Source of the DNA: Bacteroidales bacterium
GTDB lineage: Bacteria; Bacteroidota; Bacteroidia; Bacteroidales; Paludibacteraceae
DNA length: 64,000 bases
Direction: 5' to 3'
NCBI GenBank assembly: GCA_004557405.1
Contig: SFDZ01000005.1
Coordinates: 1 to 64,000 of the forward strand
Shown: positions 34,823-43,824 of the stretch, one piece after another
Position numbering within the stretch: the first letter of the stretch is position 1
How the letters are laid out: the number at the start of each line of letters is the position of its first letter
The notes under the pieces: model-generated
The model's input: the letters and a program-made list of their open reading frames with translations, nothing else
What the model was told of the DNA's origin: nothing
Databases searched by the model: none
Translations under genes and position numbers: made by a program

Positions 34823-35116
34823 TTAGACTGTCGCTTCGATGTTCCACACAAATGCGCGAACTCCCACTTCCTTGTTGCGCATGTCGAGTTTGCGTACGCC
34901 ATCGAGCAGGGCTTCTACTTGGTGGTCTTCGACAATGGTGATGACACAGGAGTTCATTTCCGGCCAAGCGTGTGTGCCGCGACGCGGCTCGCCACCATTG
35001 GTTCCACGACCTTGTACATCCTCAAAGAAGGTGAATCCTTTGATGTTCAGCATGTCCAGCATATATTCGACACGTTCGGTGTTTGCTTGGTTGAATACTA
35101 TCATTACACTTTTCAT
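34823..35116 (-). CDS. PII-like (GlnB/CutA-fold) protein at end of efflux operon
   Basis: The 97-residue protein (MKSVMIVFNQANTERVEYML...) has a ferredoxin-like beta-alpha-beta pattern and a central loop RGTNGGEPRRGTHAWPEMNS, then CVITIVEDHQVEALLDGVRKLD. This layout resembles PII-type nucleotide-responsive regulators. It lies 36 nt after the RND pump gene, and a terminator follows, so it is probably the last gene of the tetR-tolC-mfp-rnd unit. A role in sensing or regulating the pump is inference. The ATG at 35116 is taken; an in-frame TTG lies four codons upstream. Confidence 0.75.
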   Translation of the reverse strand: MKSVMIVFNQANTERVEYMLDMLNIKGFTFFEDVQGRGTNGGEPRRGTHAWPEMNSCVITIVEDHQVEALLDGVRKLDMRNKEVGVRAFVWNIEATV

Positions 35117-35152
35117 AGTCGTAATCAATTAAATAAAAGACGTTGTTTCTGT

Positions 35153-38100
35153 TTATGGCAACTCGTTGGGTGTCGTTTCGGGGAATACTTCGTCGGAAGC
35201 GACAGGCGCCGGTTGTATTGCTGCGTTCTTTTTCGGTTTTAAGTTCATGAATATGAAACTCTTGCGCATTTGGCTGACGCGGTCGCGTTCACCGTGGCGC
35301 GACATGGCGGCATAGAGCACAGGCACCATGAAGAAGGTCAGGAACGTCGAGACGGTCAGACCGCCAATCACCACAATACCCATCGGCTTCCACATCTCAG
35401 AACCTTCACCGTTGCTCACTGCCATCGGCACCATACCGAGGATAGTGGTGAACGCCGTCATCAACACAGGACGGATACGGCTTCTGCCCGCTGCCTGAAC
35501 AGCTTCGTTCAACTCCCAGCCCCGCTCACGCAATAGGTCGATATAGTCAATCAGCACAATACCGTTCTTCACAACGATACCGACCAACATGATGACACCG
35601 AGTGCGCCAATCATATCGAGCGAACTGCGGGTAATCCACAAGGCGAGTACCACACCCGAGAGTGCAAACGGAATGGTGAACATGATGACAAACGGCTTTT
35701 TGAGCGACTCAAATTGGCTCGCCATCACGATGTAAACCAACATGATAATCAAGGCCATAAGCATACCCATGTCGCCAAACGTTTCCTGTTGGTCTTCGTA
35801 GTCGCCGGCGATGCGGATAACTACACCTTGGGGAATGTCCAATTTGTCGATAACGTTGGTTTGGATGGTTTGTGCCAACTCGCCCAACGAGGTATTGTAC
35901 GGCGTAACTTTGACGGTTACGATACGTTGACGGCTCTTACGCTCGATGGTTGGTGGTGTCCAATATTCGCCGATGGTGCACACTTCCGATAGTTTGACGG
36001 ATTTGCCGGCTGGCGTGGGAATAGTCAGGTTGCTGATGGCCTCGACCGTGTTGCGATCTTTCTCTTCGAGTCGGCAAACAATGTCGTATTCCGAGCCTGT
36101 CTCTTTCAAATAGCCGCAAGCCATGCCGTTTACACGGTTGCGCAGGTAGGTGGAGATGGTGGCAGTGGTCAGACCAAGGCGCGATGCTTTCTCTTTGTCC
36201 ACTTCTATTTTGATTTCCGGACGTTCGTCGTCGCGCGAAATGGTGGCGTCGCGTGCGCCGGCCACGTCGTGGTTACAAGTGGCTTTTATCTGTTCGGCCA
36301 AAGCCGATGTGGCATCGAAGTCGTAACCGTAAATCTCTATATCCACAGTGTTGGAAGCACCGCCTCCGCCGCCGGAGGTACTTACCTGATAGTCAATAAT
36401 CTCCGGATATTTCATCATTTCCTGACGCAGAATCTCTGCCATCTCGAAGATAGTCTGCTCGCGCTCGTACTTCTTGGTGGTACGGATAGTCATAGAGATG
36501 GTGTTGTTCATTGTCGAAGAGAACAATGCACTCATACCGCTATCGTCGTTGGTACCGGCCGATGTACTAATCAACTGAATTTCAGGTACTAATTCTACAA
36601 ATCGTGCTTCCAGCATACGCGCAGTTTTCAGTGTCTCTTCGATGCGTGTGCCGCGCTGCAGTTTCACAGTAACGGTCATACGACCATTATCTTGTTGTTT
36701 CATAAAGTCGGTACCGATTTGTCCGATCAGCATCGGAATCATCGAGCAGCAGAAGAAAGCCAACAGGATGAAGAAGGTAACCACTTTGTGGCGCAAGCAC
36801 CAACCGAGGGCTTTGGCATACTTGTCGTCCACCCAGTCGAGGGCGCGCACTACGACACGTTCGTACCAACTTTTTTTGCCTTGTTCGTCGTCAATCAGGT
36901 TGCCTTCGTCATCGACATGCACTTTGCGCGGTTTGAGCAACTTGCTGGCCAACATCGGTGTGAGCGATATAGCTACCAGCGTGGAGGTGCACACCACAAT
37001 GGTTACAATCCAGCCCAACTCCTTGAACATGATGCCGGCCATACCCGTCAGTGTGGTCAGCGGCACGAATACGGCCACGATAACCAACGTGGTGGCGATA
37101 ACGGATACCCATACCTCGTTGGTGGCGTAGATGGCTGCTTCGCGCGGATTTTCACCACGATCGACATGCTTGGTAATGTTTTCCAATACCACAATGGCAT
37201 CGTCCACTACCATACCGATAGCCACGGTGAGCGAACACATCGAGATGATGTTCAGCGAAGAACCTGCCATCTTCAAGTAGATGAATGCCACGATGAGGGC
37301 GATAGGAATGGTGATGCCGATAATCAACGTGGCGCGCCACTTGCCCAAGAAGAAGAGCACCACCAACACCACGAACAACAGCGCGTATAGGATAGACTCG
37401 GTCAAGGAGTCGATAGAGTTCTGGATGTTCTCCGACGAGTCGTAAATCATTTTGAAATGTACGTCGGAAGGCAGTGTTTTTTGAATGCGGGCAACCTCTT
37501 TGCGCACATCTTTACAGATTTGCACGGTGTTGGCACCGGTTTGCTTGGTTACCAGCAAGCGTGCGCATTCGCGTCCGTCGGCTTTCTCGTCCAACGAGAG
37601 CTCTTTGATGGTGTCTTTCACCATGGCGATGTCGCGCACAAATACTTGGCGCCCGTCGGCAGTGGTGGTTACGGCAATGTCGTTGATTTCGTCCGACGAG
37701 GCAAACTCGGATCGTACTTCCATCTGATATTGCTCTTTGGCAAGTTTCACCGTACCCGACGACATGTTCAAGTTGTTGGCGGCAATCATGTTGCCCACTG
37801 TTTCGACGGTCAGGCCGTAGGCATCGAGTTTCTGTTGGTCGAGATAGACATACACATAACGCTCCGGCGCACCCGATACGGTCAGGTTACCGATACCGTC
37901 CACGCGGTTCAACTGCGGAATAATTTCGTCGTCGAGCATTTTGTCGAGGGCAGGATACGACTCGTCTGCCATAATGGCATATTGTATGACAGGCATCATG
38001 CTCGTGCTCAGACGCATCACTATCGGGTTCGAGCAGCCATCGGGTAGGTTGTCTTTTACAATATCGACATAGGTGCGCACATCGTTCAACACCTCCTCGA

Positions 38101-38401
38101 GGTCGGTGCCCCATTCAAATTCCATCGTTACCGACGAAATGTTGTCTTTCGATTCCGAAGTCAACTCTTTCAGGTGGTCAACCGAGTTGAGCGAGTTTTC
38201 CATCACTTTCGTAACGTTGCTCTCCACCTCCGACGCCGATGCACCCGGATAGGTGGTCATCACCGTTATGTACGGCGGATCCATTTCGGGAAATTGGTCG
38301 ATAGGCAACTGCACATAGCAGAACACACCTATCACTATCACTGCCAAAAAGATGAGCGCCGTGGTAACGGGCTTTTGGACTGCTGATTTATAAATAGACA
38401 T
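35153..38401 (-). CDS. RND-family multidrug efflux permease (HAE1/AcrB type)
   Basis: An inner-membrane proton-driven exporter of 1082 residues. It shows the duplicated RND layout: an N-terminal helix (TALIFLAVIVIGVFCYVQLP), a large periplasmic porter loop, transmembrane cluster 4-6 with VAIGMVVDDAIVVLEN (the Asp pair of the proton relay), and the second half with MASQFESLKKPFVIM and GIVVKNGIVLIDYIDLLRERG. VDQFPEMDPPY-like text (here PIDQFPEMDPPYITV) is typical of AcrB. It should act with the adjacent adaptor and TolC protein. The substrate cannot be predicted. Confidence 0.95.
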   Translation of the reverse strand: MSIYKSAVQKPVTTALIFLAVIVIGVFCYVQLPIDQFPEMDPPYITVMTTYPGASASEVESNVTKVMENSLNSVDHLKELTSESKDNISSVTMEFEWGTDLEEVLNDVRTYVDIVKDNLPDGCSNPIVMRLSTSMMPVIQYAIMADESYPALDKMLDDEIIPQLNRVDGIGNLTVSGAPERYVYVYLDQQKLDAYGLTVETVGNMIAANNLNMSSGTVKLAKEQYQMEVRSEFASSDEINDIAVTTTADGRQVFVRDIAMVKDTIKELSLDEKADGRECARLLVTKQTGANTVQICKDVRKEVARIQKTLPSDVHFKMIYDSSENIQNSIDSLTESILYALLFVVLVVLFFLGKWRATLIIGITIPIALIVAFIYLKMAGSSLNIISMCSLTVAIGMVVDDAIVVLENITKHVDRGENPREAAIYATNEVWVSVIATTLVIVAVFVPLTTLTGMAGIMFKELGWIVTIVVCTSTLVAISLTPMLASKLLKPRKVHVDDEGNLIDDEQGKKSWYERVVVRALDWVDDKYAKALGWCLRHKVVTFFILLAFFCCSMIPMLIGQIGTDFMKQQDNGRMTVTVKLQRGTRIEETLKTARMLEARFVELVPEIQLISTSAGTNDDSGMSALFSSTMNNTISMTIRTTKKYEREQTIFEMAEILRQEMMKYPEIIDYQVSTSGGGGGASNTVDIEIYGYDFDATSALAEQIKATCNHDVAGARDATISRDDERPEIKIEVDKEKASRLGLTTATISTYLRNRVNGMACGYLKETGSEYDIVCRLEEKDRNTVEAISNLTIPTPAGKSVKLSEVCTIGEYWTPPTIERKSRQRIVTVKVTPYNTSLGELAQTIQTNVIDKLDIPQGVVIRIAGDYEDQQETFGDMGMLMALIIMLVYIVMASQFESLKKPFVIMFTIPFALSGVVLALWITRSSLDMIGALGVIMLVGIVVKNGIVLIDYIDLLRERGWELNEAVQAAGRSRIRPVLMTAFTTILGMVPMAVSNGEGSEMWKPMGIVVIGGLTVSTFLTFFMVPVLYAAMSRHGERDRVSQMRKSFIFMNLKPKKNAAIQPAPVASDEVFPETTPNELP

Positions 38402-38430
38402 AGTTTCTGAAAGTTAGGTGTGATACATGT

Positions 38431-39456
38431 TTATTCGGTAGCGACCGACAGTTTTACGCCGTCAACCAAACGGGCTTCGCCTTGTGTTACAAGTTCAACG
38501 CCTTCGACAATTTCGGGCGCAATGATTTCGATGTCGTCGCCAAATCGTTGTCCCATCTCTACCGATACACGTTTGGCATAGCCGTTCTCGTTGATAAAGA
38601 CATAGCGGTCGTTCGAACCGATTAACTTCAATACGGTGGAGTAGGGTGCTGTGATTACTTGCTCGGTGCCCAATCCGATGGTGGTGGTAACGTACATACC
38701 CGGACGCAACAAGCCGGCGGCGTTGTTCACTACCACTTTTGCTTGGAATGTGTGGCTGCCGGCATCGATGGTGGGATACACCACTTCGATGGTGGCCGGG
38801 AACACTTTGTCGGGATATACGCTCGAACGCAGCGACAAACGCATGCCTGCTTTTATCTGAGGAACATACGATTCCGGTATGGCTACCAATGTTTTGAGTT
38901 TATCCACTTGGGTCAGCACTACAATGGGTTGACCGCCATACAACTCGCCGTCTTCGTAATTTTTTGCCGAAATCACGCCGCTAAATGGCGCTTTCACATA
39001 AGTGTTTGTTTCCAGAAAATCCAACGACTCTTTCGTCTGGTCGTACGACAATTTTACTTGGTCGTACGATTGTTGGCTCACGCTGCCGCTTGCCAACAAG
39101 GCGTCCATACGTTGTTTCTCGATGGTGAGGTTGGCAAAAGTCAGTTTGGTGGTGGTGTACTGATTCTGATCCATGCGCACCAACATGTCGCCTTTCTTCT
39201 TACGGTCGCCCACTTCTACGTAGATGTGTTCGATTTTGCCCGTGAGCGATGGCGCAATATTCACGGTCTGATAACCTTGCAGATTGCTCGACAAGGATAT
39301 TTCGCGCTGAATCTCGCGCGGATGCAACGTGGTGGTGCGCACTTGCTCTATGCGTTCGCTTTCGGTTGCTGCTTCTGTCGATGTGGCGGCTTCTTTGTTG
39401 CCACAGCCGGCCAATGTTACGGCGACTAATGTCGCTAAAATTGCTTGTTTTTTCAT
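38431..39456 (-). CDS. RND efflux periplasmic adaptor (membrane fusion protein)
   Basis: A 341-residue HlyD/AcrA-type lipoprotein with a lipobox (VTLAGC, Cys18). The barrel-sandwich/lipoyl half-motifs are LTGKIEHIYVEVGDRKKKGDMLVR and KAPFSGVISAKNYEDGELYGG (shortened: GKIEHIYVEVGDRKKKGD; APFSGVISAK). They flank a short alpha-hairpin (~100-145), and a beta-barrel domain follows. It links the RND permease to TolC. It lies 12 nt after the tolC gene and 29 nt before the permease gene. Confidence 0.94.
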   Translation of the reverse strand: MKKQAILATLVAVTLAGCGNKEAATSTEAATESERIEQVRTTTLHPREIQREISLSSNLQGYQTVNIAPSLTGKIEHIYVEVGDRKKKGDMLVRMDQNQYTTTKLTFANLTIEKQRMDALLASGSVSQQSYDQVKLSYDQTKESLDFLETNTYVKAPFSGVISAKNYEDGELYGGQPIVVLTQVDKLKTLVAIPESYVPQIKAGMRLSLRSSVYPDKVFPATIEVVYPTIDAGSHTFQAKVVVNNAAGLLRPGMYVTTTIGLGTEQVITAPYSTVLKLIGSNDRYVFINENGYAKRVSVEMGQRFGDDIEIIAPEIVEGVELVTQGEARLVDGVKLSVATE

Positions 39457-39468
39457 ATCTTATAAATC

Positions 39469-40776
39469 TTAATTGTTATTCAAAAATTTGGCTAATTCAA
39501 CTTGTGCATTCACCAGCGACATTACGGCTTGTACATACGATGATTGTGCCGAAATCAAATCGTTGCTGGCGTTGGTCAACTCGAGCGACGAGGCTACGCC
39601 GTGCTCAAATTTGTTGGTCGTATTGCGGAATACGCGTTTCGTAACTTCGATGTTGTCGCGTTCGTTCATGTATGTTTCGTATGCGTTCGACAGGTTGAAA
39701 CGCAGTTGCTGATTCTGAATTCCCAAATTGTCGGTGGTCTCGTTCAGCGTGTTCACTGCTTCTTGATAAGCAATTTTCTTCTCGCGTACACCGGCAGCGC
39801 GTTTGCCGCTCGACCATATCGGTATGCTTACCGACACGCCGGCCATATGTGGTGCGCTCATGTTGAGCGTAGATTCGTCCGAAAAATATTTTTTCGCTGT
39901 GTACTGATAGTAGGCCGACACGGTTGGCGTATAAGCCAAACCGGCCATCGTTACGTTCTTTTTGGCCAATTCGGTGTTTTTTACCAACAACTGATAATTG
40001 TAGTTGTTGTTGATGTCGAAGTTCTGCGAAAGCAAATCCAACGCACTCGAGGCCGACAGCAGTTCGTCGAGCGTTTGCGTCAGTCGTAGGTCGGTATCGA
40101 CGCCTACGCCCAACAGCACTTTCAGCGAATTGCGTGCCAACTCCACATTGCGTTTGTTCGAGTTGATGGAGTTTTTCAACGCGTTGGCTTTCACTACTAT
40201 TTGGTCGGCGGCGGTTTGCTCGGCTGCGCCTACATCTACCGAACGTTGCGTCATGGCAGCCAAGTGCTCGATGTTGGTCAAACTCGAATCGAGCAGTGCC
40301 ACGATGTCCTCCATCACCAATACGGTCAGATACGACGACATGACATTGGCGCGAATTTCGCTTTCGGATTGCGCCCGCGTGATGTCCTGCATCTCGATGG
40401 CCAAGTTGTTGAGCAGCGCACCCATGATGGCCTGCCCGTTCAGCCCTATCGAGGCGGTAACCGTGTGTGTAATGTTGGCCGGCATGGCAATTTTCATACC
40501 TTTCATATCCATCTGGTAGTCGAACATGGTGGTAAATTGTGCCGTTCCATCTACTTGCGGCAGCATGGCGGCTATTGTTTGCCAACGTTGTGCGTATGCT
40601 TTTTTGACTTCGAGCGAAGCGTTTTGCAGACTTTTGTTGTTGGCTACGGCATACTCCTGCGCTTCGACCAACGACAACGACAGCGTGCCGGCTGTGCCGT
40701 TGGCGGGCTCTTGAGCAAACATTCCGGTGCACAATGCTGTCAGTGCAATGGTTAACATTTTTCTCCTCATTTTCAT
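39469..40776 (-). CDS. TolC-family outer-membrane efflux protein
   Basis: A 435-residue TolC/OEP-type channel with a signal peptide (to GMFAQ). Its two repeated helical halves include YAVANNKSLQNASLEVKKA, VMEDIVALLDSSLTNIEHLAAM, YEVANTEL-like helices and the late repeat VASSLELTNASNDLISAQSSYVQAV, which is the conserved OEP end. It forms the outer-membrane exit duct of the efflux system. The in-frame ATG codons at 40776, 40770 and 40758 are alternative starts; the first was kept. It lies 26 nt after tetR. Confidence 0.94.
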   Translation of the reverse strand: MKMRRKMLTIALTALCTGMFAQEPANGTAGTLSLSLVEAQEYAVANNKSLQNASLEVKKAYAQRWQTIAAMLPQVDGTAQFTTMFDYQMDMKGMKIAMPANITHTVTASIGLNGQAIMGALLNNLAIEMQDITRAQSESEIRANVMSSYLTVLVMEDIVALLDSSLTNIEHLAAMTQRSVDVGAAEQTAADQIVVKANALKNSINSNKRNVELARNSLKVLLGVGVDTDLRLTQTLDELLSASSALDLLSQNFDINNNYNYQLLVKNTELAKKNVTMAGLAYTPTVSAYYQYTAKKYFSDESTLNMSAPHMAGVSVSIPIWSSGKRAAGVREKKIAYQEAVNTLNETTDNLGIQNQQLRFNLSNAYETYMNERDNIEVTKRVFRNTTNKFEHGVASSLELTNASNDLISAQSSYVQAVMSLVNAQVELAKFLNNN

Positions 40777-40802
40777 AATACTGATAAAAATTTCGTTTGT
40801 TG

Positions 40803-41408
40803 TTATTTGATTTTATTTTTATTTTGCTGATAATATTCCCAACCTTTGGCGCTGGTGATTAGGCGCAAAAAACTGTCGGCTATGAATATGGTGATTTCGG
40901 TCGGACTCATTTTGGTGTAGTTGCGCAGGTCGGTAATGGTGGTCAGTATGTGCGAGTGCATCAGTACCACGGTGGCTTCTACATTCAAGTCGTCGCGAAA
41001 ATAACCCTCTTCGATGCCTTTGCGCAAACCGCGACAAAAATGGTCGAACATCACTTGCCGCATCGCACTCTCGTGGCGGGCTTCGATGTCGGGATAGTAT
41101 TTGCGCAAATCGTAAAAGAAATTGTAAAACAGGTCGTTAGCGTTGTTCGTGCGGGCTTCGCTTATCTCGTGCATGGCAATGTCGATGGCGTTGCTCGAAC
41201 GGTTGGTGGCTGCCACCTGCGCCGCGCGTTGCTTGCGCATGCTGCACAACAGCGCTTCTATCAACTCCTCTTTCGAACGAAAGTGCATGTAGAAAGTCTT
41301 TTTCGAAATGTGGATACGATTGCAGATGTCGTCGATGGAGACGCTGCGCAAACCGCATCGCATAAACATTTCGCCTGCTGTTTCCAATATCTTGTGTTGT
41401 GTGTCCAT
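40803..41408 (-). CDS. TetR-family transcriptional regulator of the efflux operon
   Basis: A 201-residue TetR repressor. The N-terminal helix-turn-helix runs from residue ~5 to 50: ILETAGEMFMRCGLRSVSIDDIC followed by ISKKTFYMHFRSKEELIEALL (short words: SVSIDDICNRIHISKKTFY). The helical C-terminal ligand domain is variable as usual. It is the first gene of the efflux operon and probably autorepresses the whole unit. The ATG at 41408 fits the -7 element at 41451-41458; the longer frame would start within the promoter. Confidence 0.9.
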   Translation of the reverse strand: MDTQHKILETAGEMFMRCGLRSVSIDDICNRIHISKKTFYMHFRSKEELIEALLCSMRKQRAAQVAATNRSSNAIDIAMHEISEARTNNANDLFYNFFYDLRKYYPDIEARHESAMRQVMFDHFCRGLRKGIEEGYFRDDLNVEATVVLMHSHILTTITDLRNYTKMSPTEITIFIADSFLRLITSAKGWEYYQQNKNKIK

Positions 41409-41758
41409 TCGAAATCGTATTTTTTTTTCGCATGCCGTTTTTTGAGTATGCAAAAATAGTGCCTGACACGCTTTTTCGATGTATTATCTCGTATAAATAA
41501 AGTTAAATAAATAAAATAAAATCGCAAATCATTGATAATCAACTTGTTTCAGGAAACTTTATTTAACGTGAAAGTTTTTCGGTGTGTGTTATTTTTGTGT
41601 TTTATAATATTATTTTTAACGAAATCGCCTATGCTGACATGGTTTTTGAGCGCTAATTTCGGTGGTTGATGTGCGTTTTTTGTCGCCTGCGCCGGTGCAA
41701 ATAGTGTGCCAACAACAAAAAAAGCCCGAATTTTGTTGTAAAAATCGTGGAAAATGTG
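41409..41758. other. AT-rich non-coding region between tetR and the bactofilin gene
   Basis: About 350 nt without a gene. It holds the tetR promoter, a TTTG -33 element for bactofilin at 41732-41735, and two dyads: GTTTCAGGAAAC (41546-41557) and AAACTTT...AAAGTTT (41554-41560 with 41571-41577). Their distance from the tetR -7 element (about 90-120 nt) makes a simple repressor site doubtful. Confidence 0.5.
41451..41458 (-). promoter_or_regulatory. -7 promoter element of the tetR-efflux operon
   Basis: Minus-strand TATTTTTG, 43 nt before the tetR ATG. No clear palindromic operator overlaps it. Confidence 0.5.
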
Positions 41759-41766
41759 TATCTTTG
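41732..41766 (+). promoter_or_regulatory. Promoter of the bactofilin gene
   Basis: TTTG at 41732-41735 and TATCTTTG at 41759-41766, 23 nt apart. The ATG at 41784 is 17 nt downstream. Confidence 0.65.
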
Positions 41767-41783
41767 CACCACACAAAAACGAA

Positions 41784-42155
41784 ATGGCTATGGCGAAAGA
41801 TATTCAGAACATGGGAATTGCGCACAATGTATTGGCGTTTGGCAGCAAAGTGAAAGGCAACATTACTGCCGATAGCGATTTTCGGCTCGATGGCGAAGTC
41901 GATGGCGACCTGAATTGCTCCGGCAAAGTGGTTGTCGGTCCGCAAGGCGCGTTGAAAGGCAATTTGGTTTGTCAGAATGCCGAAATAATGGGACGTGTCG
42001 AAGGAAAAATTGTGGTGGCCGAGTTGCTGTCGCTGAAAGAAACGGCGCGCGTCGTGGGCGAAATTAAGATTAAGACCTTGATGATAGAACCGAACGCACT
42101 ATTTACCGGCACTTGCGATATGGGACAGGTAACGGCGCCGGCCGTTAAAAAATAG
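41784..42155 (+). CDS. Bactofilin (polymer-forming cytoskeletal protein)
   Basis: Bactofilins self-assemble into filaments from a right-handed beta-helix. The 123-residue protein has short flexible ends and the core VLAFGSKVKGNITADSDFRL, DGEVDGDLNCSGKVVVGPQG, ALKGNLVCQNAEIMGRVEGK, a series of about six-residue strands typical of DUF583. ATG codons at 41784 and 41790 are both possible; the longest frame from 41754 starts before the -7 element and is rejected. Confidence 0.92.
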   Translation: MAMAKDIQNMGIAHNVLAFGSKVKGNITADSDFRLDGEVDGDLNCSGKVVVGPQGALKGNLVCQNAEIMGRVEGKIVVAELLSLKETARVVGEIKIKTLMIEPNALFTGTCDMGQVTAPAVKK

Positions 42156-42171
42156 TTGCTGTTGGTGCAAT

Positions 42172-42206
42172 AAAAAAATCGGACTTCGTGAAGCCCGATT
42201 TTTTTT
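42172..42206. terminator. Bidirectional hairpin terminator
   Basis: Arms AAAAATCGG and CCGATTTTT around an ACTTCGTGAAGC inner stem-loop, flanked by A and T runs. It separates the convergent bactofilin and purine nucleoside phosphorylase genes. Confidence 0.87.
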
Positions 42207-42226
42207 TTTTTTCTGCCTATGTTTGA

Positions 42227-42937
42227 TTAAATGAGGCTGAAAGCCACGTCCATCATTTTGGTGAATGTGGTTTGACGCTCTTCGGCCGTGGTAACTTCGC
42301 CGGTCAGAATGTGGTCGCTGACGGTGCAGATACACAAGGCTTTGTTGCCGGTAACGGCGGCATTCATATACAAGGCCGGACTTTCCATTTCGTCGGCAAG
42401 CACGCCCATTTTTGTCCAATTGGCGCGTTTGCTGTGCTGATTGTAGAAAATGTCGGCGGCAAATACGTTGCCCACATGATAGGTGTAGCCAAATTTTTCG
42501 CAGGCATCGACGGCACCGCGTACCAAATCGAACGAAGCGATTGGAGCGTATGTGCCCGGCAATTCGTATTGGTCGGCATAGTGGCTGTCGGTGCAGGCGC
42601 CCATGGCTATGACGATGTCGCCCACATGAACGTGCATTTGGCGTGCGCCGCACGAACCTACGCGAATGATTGTTTTAACGCCATAAAAATTGAAGAGTTC
42701 GTACGTGTAGATGCCGATGGACGGAATGCCCATGCCGTGTCCCATCACAGAAACGCGCTTGCCGTTGTGGGTACCTGTGAAACCGAGCATACCGCGCACG
42801 TTGTTGAATTGTACCGGATTTTCCAAATAGCGTTCAGCCATCAGTTTGGCGCGCAGAGGGTCGCCGGCCATGATGACGGTTTCGGCAATTTCGCCGTACT
42901 TTGCCCCAATGTGCGGGGTTGGTGTGTTTTCTCCCAT
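42227..42937 (-). CDS. deoD: Purine nucleoside phosphorylase, DeoD type
   Basis: This enzyme phosphorolyses purine (deoxy)nucleosides to bases and (deoxy)ribose-1-phosphate for salvage. The hexameric PNP family motifs are clear: TPHIGAKYGEIAETVIMAGDP (short: GEIAETVIMAGDPLRA), GHGMGIPSIGIYTYELF, IIRVGSCGA and the later VLADEMESPALYMNAA. Length is 236 residues. A -7 element lies upstream at 42992-42999. Confidence 0.95.
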   Translation of the reverse strand: MGENTPTPHIGAKYGEIAETVIMAGDPLRAKLMAERYLENPVQFNNVRGMLGFTGTHNGKRVSVMGHGMGIPSIGIYTYELFNFYGVKTIIRVGSCGARQMHVHVGDIVIAMGACTDSHYADQYELPGTYAPIASFDLVRGAVDACEKFGYTYHVGNVFAADIFYNQHSKRANWTKMGVLADEMESPALYMNAAVTGNKALCICTVSDHILTGEVTTAEERQTTFTKMMDVAFSLI

Positions 42938-42991
42938 AGTATTTTGTTTTGGTTAAAAAATTGTTTTGTTCTTAATTAAGAGTCGCAACCA

Positions 42992-42999
42992 CAAAAGTA
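42992..42999 (-). promoter_or_regulatory. -7 promoter element of deoD
   Basis: Minus-strand TACTTTTG, 55 nt before the deoD ATG. Confidence 0.5.
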
Positions 43000-43061
43000 C
43001 GACTTTTTTTTATATTACCAAAATTTTCGTCGAATTTTAACTATTTTTCTTGTTACCGACC

Positions 43062-43685
43062 TCATGGTTGTAAGGGGCGATACTGTTTTAGAGCGGCGTT
43101 CAGCGCGGCGTAATTGGCAAAAATGCCGGTCATCAGTTGCTTGAAACGCACGCCGTGATTCATTTCGCGTGTGTGGCACAGTTCGTGTACAAGCACAAAG
43201 TCTATCAACTCGTCGGGCAGCAACATCAGGTTGTAACTCAGATTGATAACGCGCTTGGCCGAGCAACTGCCCCAACGAGTTTGTGCGCTGTTGATGTGCA
43301 CTTGTGTAAATTCAAATCCGTGGATTTGTGCCAATGCTGTCAGGCGGGCGGGCAGTGTTTGGCGTGCCTCTATTTGCAGAAAGTGGGCGATGATGTGGCG
43401 AATTTTGCGCTGATTTGCGCTGTTTTCAAAATCGCGTTCGCTGCGAAAACCGATGAGTAACTCGTCGTTGGTGCGGCGGGCGGCAAACGTGATGCGCAAA
43501 CTGTCGTCGGGTGCAAAACGCACGACAAAGCGATTGGTCTTCAGCGTGGTTTGCGGCGAAAAATGGTAAGTGGGCGTTGTTGTTTTGTGCATCAATTCGT
43601 GTTGTGCGTTCAAAATCCAGGTCACGCGGTCGTCGGACAGCGGGAAGACACTGTGTGCCAGCAGCGGATTGGTGGTGATGCACAC
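43062..43685 (-). CDS. YgjP-like (DUF45) metallopeptidase-fold protein, 5' end uncertain
   Basis: The protein carries the YgjP/DUF45 core: HINSAQTRWGSCSAKRVINL, then LMLLPDELIDFVLVHELCHTREMNH with the zinc motif HELCH. The GTG at 43685 is the only start codon in this frame. However, the same frame stays open upstream for about 20 more codons that read NARGTHFRVTADRV, which resembles the usual family N-terminus but contains no start. An ATG at 43749 is in another frame. A one-base frameshift around 43728, natural or from sequencing, would join MKRIMHA to that segment. It follows the subtilase terminator. Confidence 0.8.
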   Translation of the reverse strand: MCITTNPLLAHSVFPLSDDRVTWILNAQHELMHKTTTPTYHFSPQTTLKTNRFVVRFAPDDSLRITFAARRTNDELLIGFRSERDFENSANQRKIRHIIAHFLQIEARQTLPARLTALAQIHGFEFTQVHINSAQTRWGSCSAKRVINLSYNLMLLPDELIDFVLVHELCHTREMNHGVRFKQLMTGIFANYAALNAALKQYRPLQP

Positions 43686-43770
43686 GCGGTCGGCCGTAAC
43701 GCGGAAGTGTGTGCCGCGGGCGTTGCAACGCGTGCATGATGCGTTTCATAGTAGTGGCGCCGGTTGGCCG

Positions 43771-43800
43771 AAAAAAGTCCGCACCTTGCGGTACGGACTT
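43771..43800 (-). terminator. Terminator of the lipoprotein-subtilase unit
   Basis: On the minus strand AAGTCCG pairs with CGGACTT around a 12-nt inner stem-loop (43775-43800), followed by six T residues. It sits 25 nt after the subtilase stop. Confidence 0.85.
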
Positions 43801-43824
43801 GTTAATTCTCTTATTATTAGATGG

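Noticed and set aside
39605..40732. 375-codon minus-strand frame overlapping tolC
   Set aside because: Same strand, wrong frame; His/Arg/Gln-rich text is a frame-shifted reading of the TolC-family gene.
41546..41577. TetR operator
   Set aside because: The dyads lie 90-120 nt upstream of the tetR -7 element, too far for ordinary repression, and are AT-rich enough to occur by chance.
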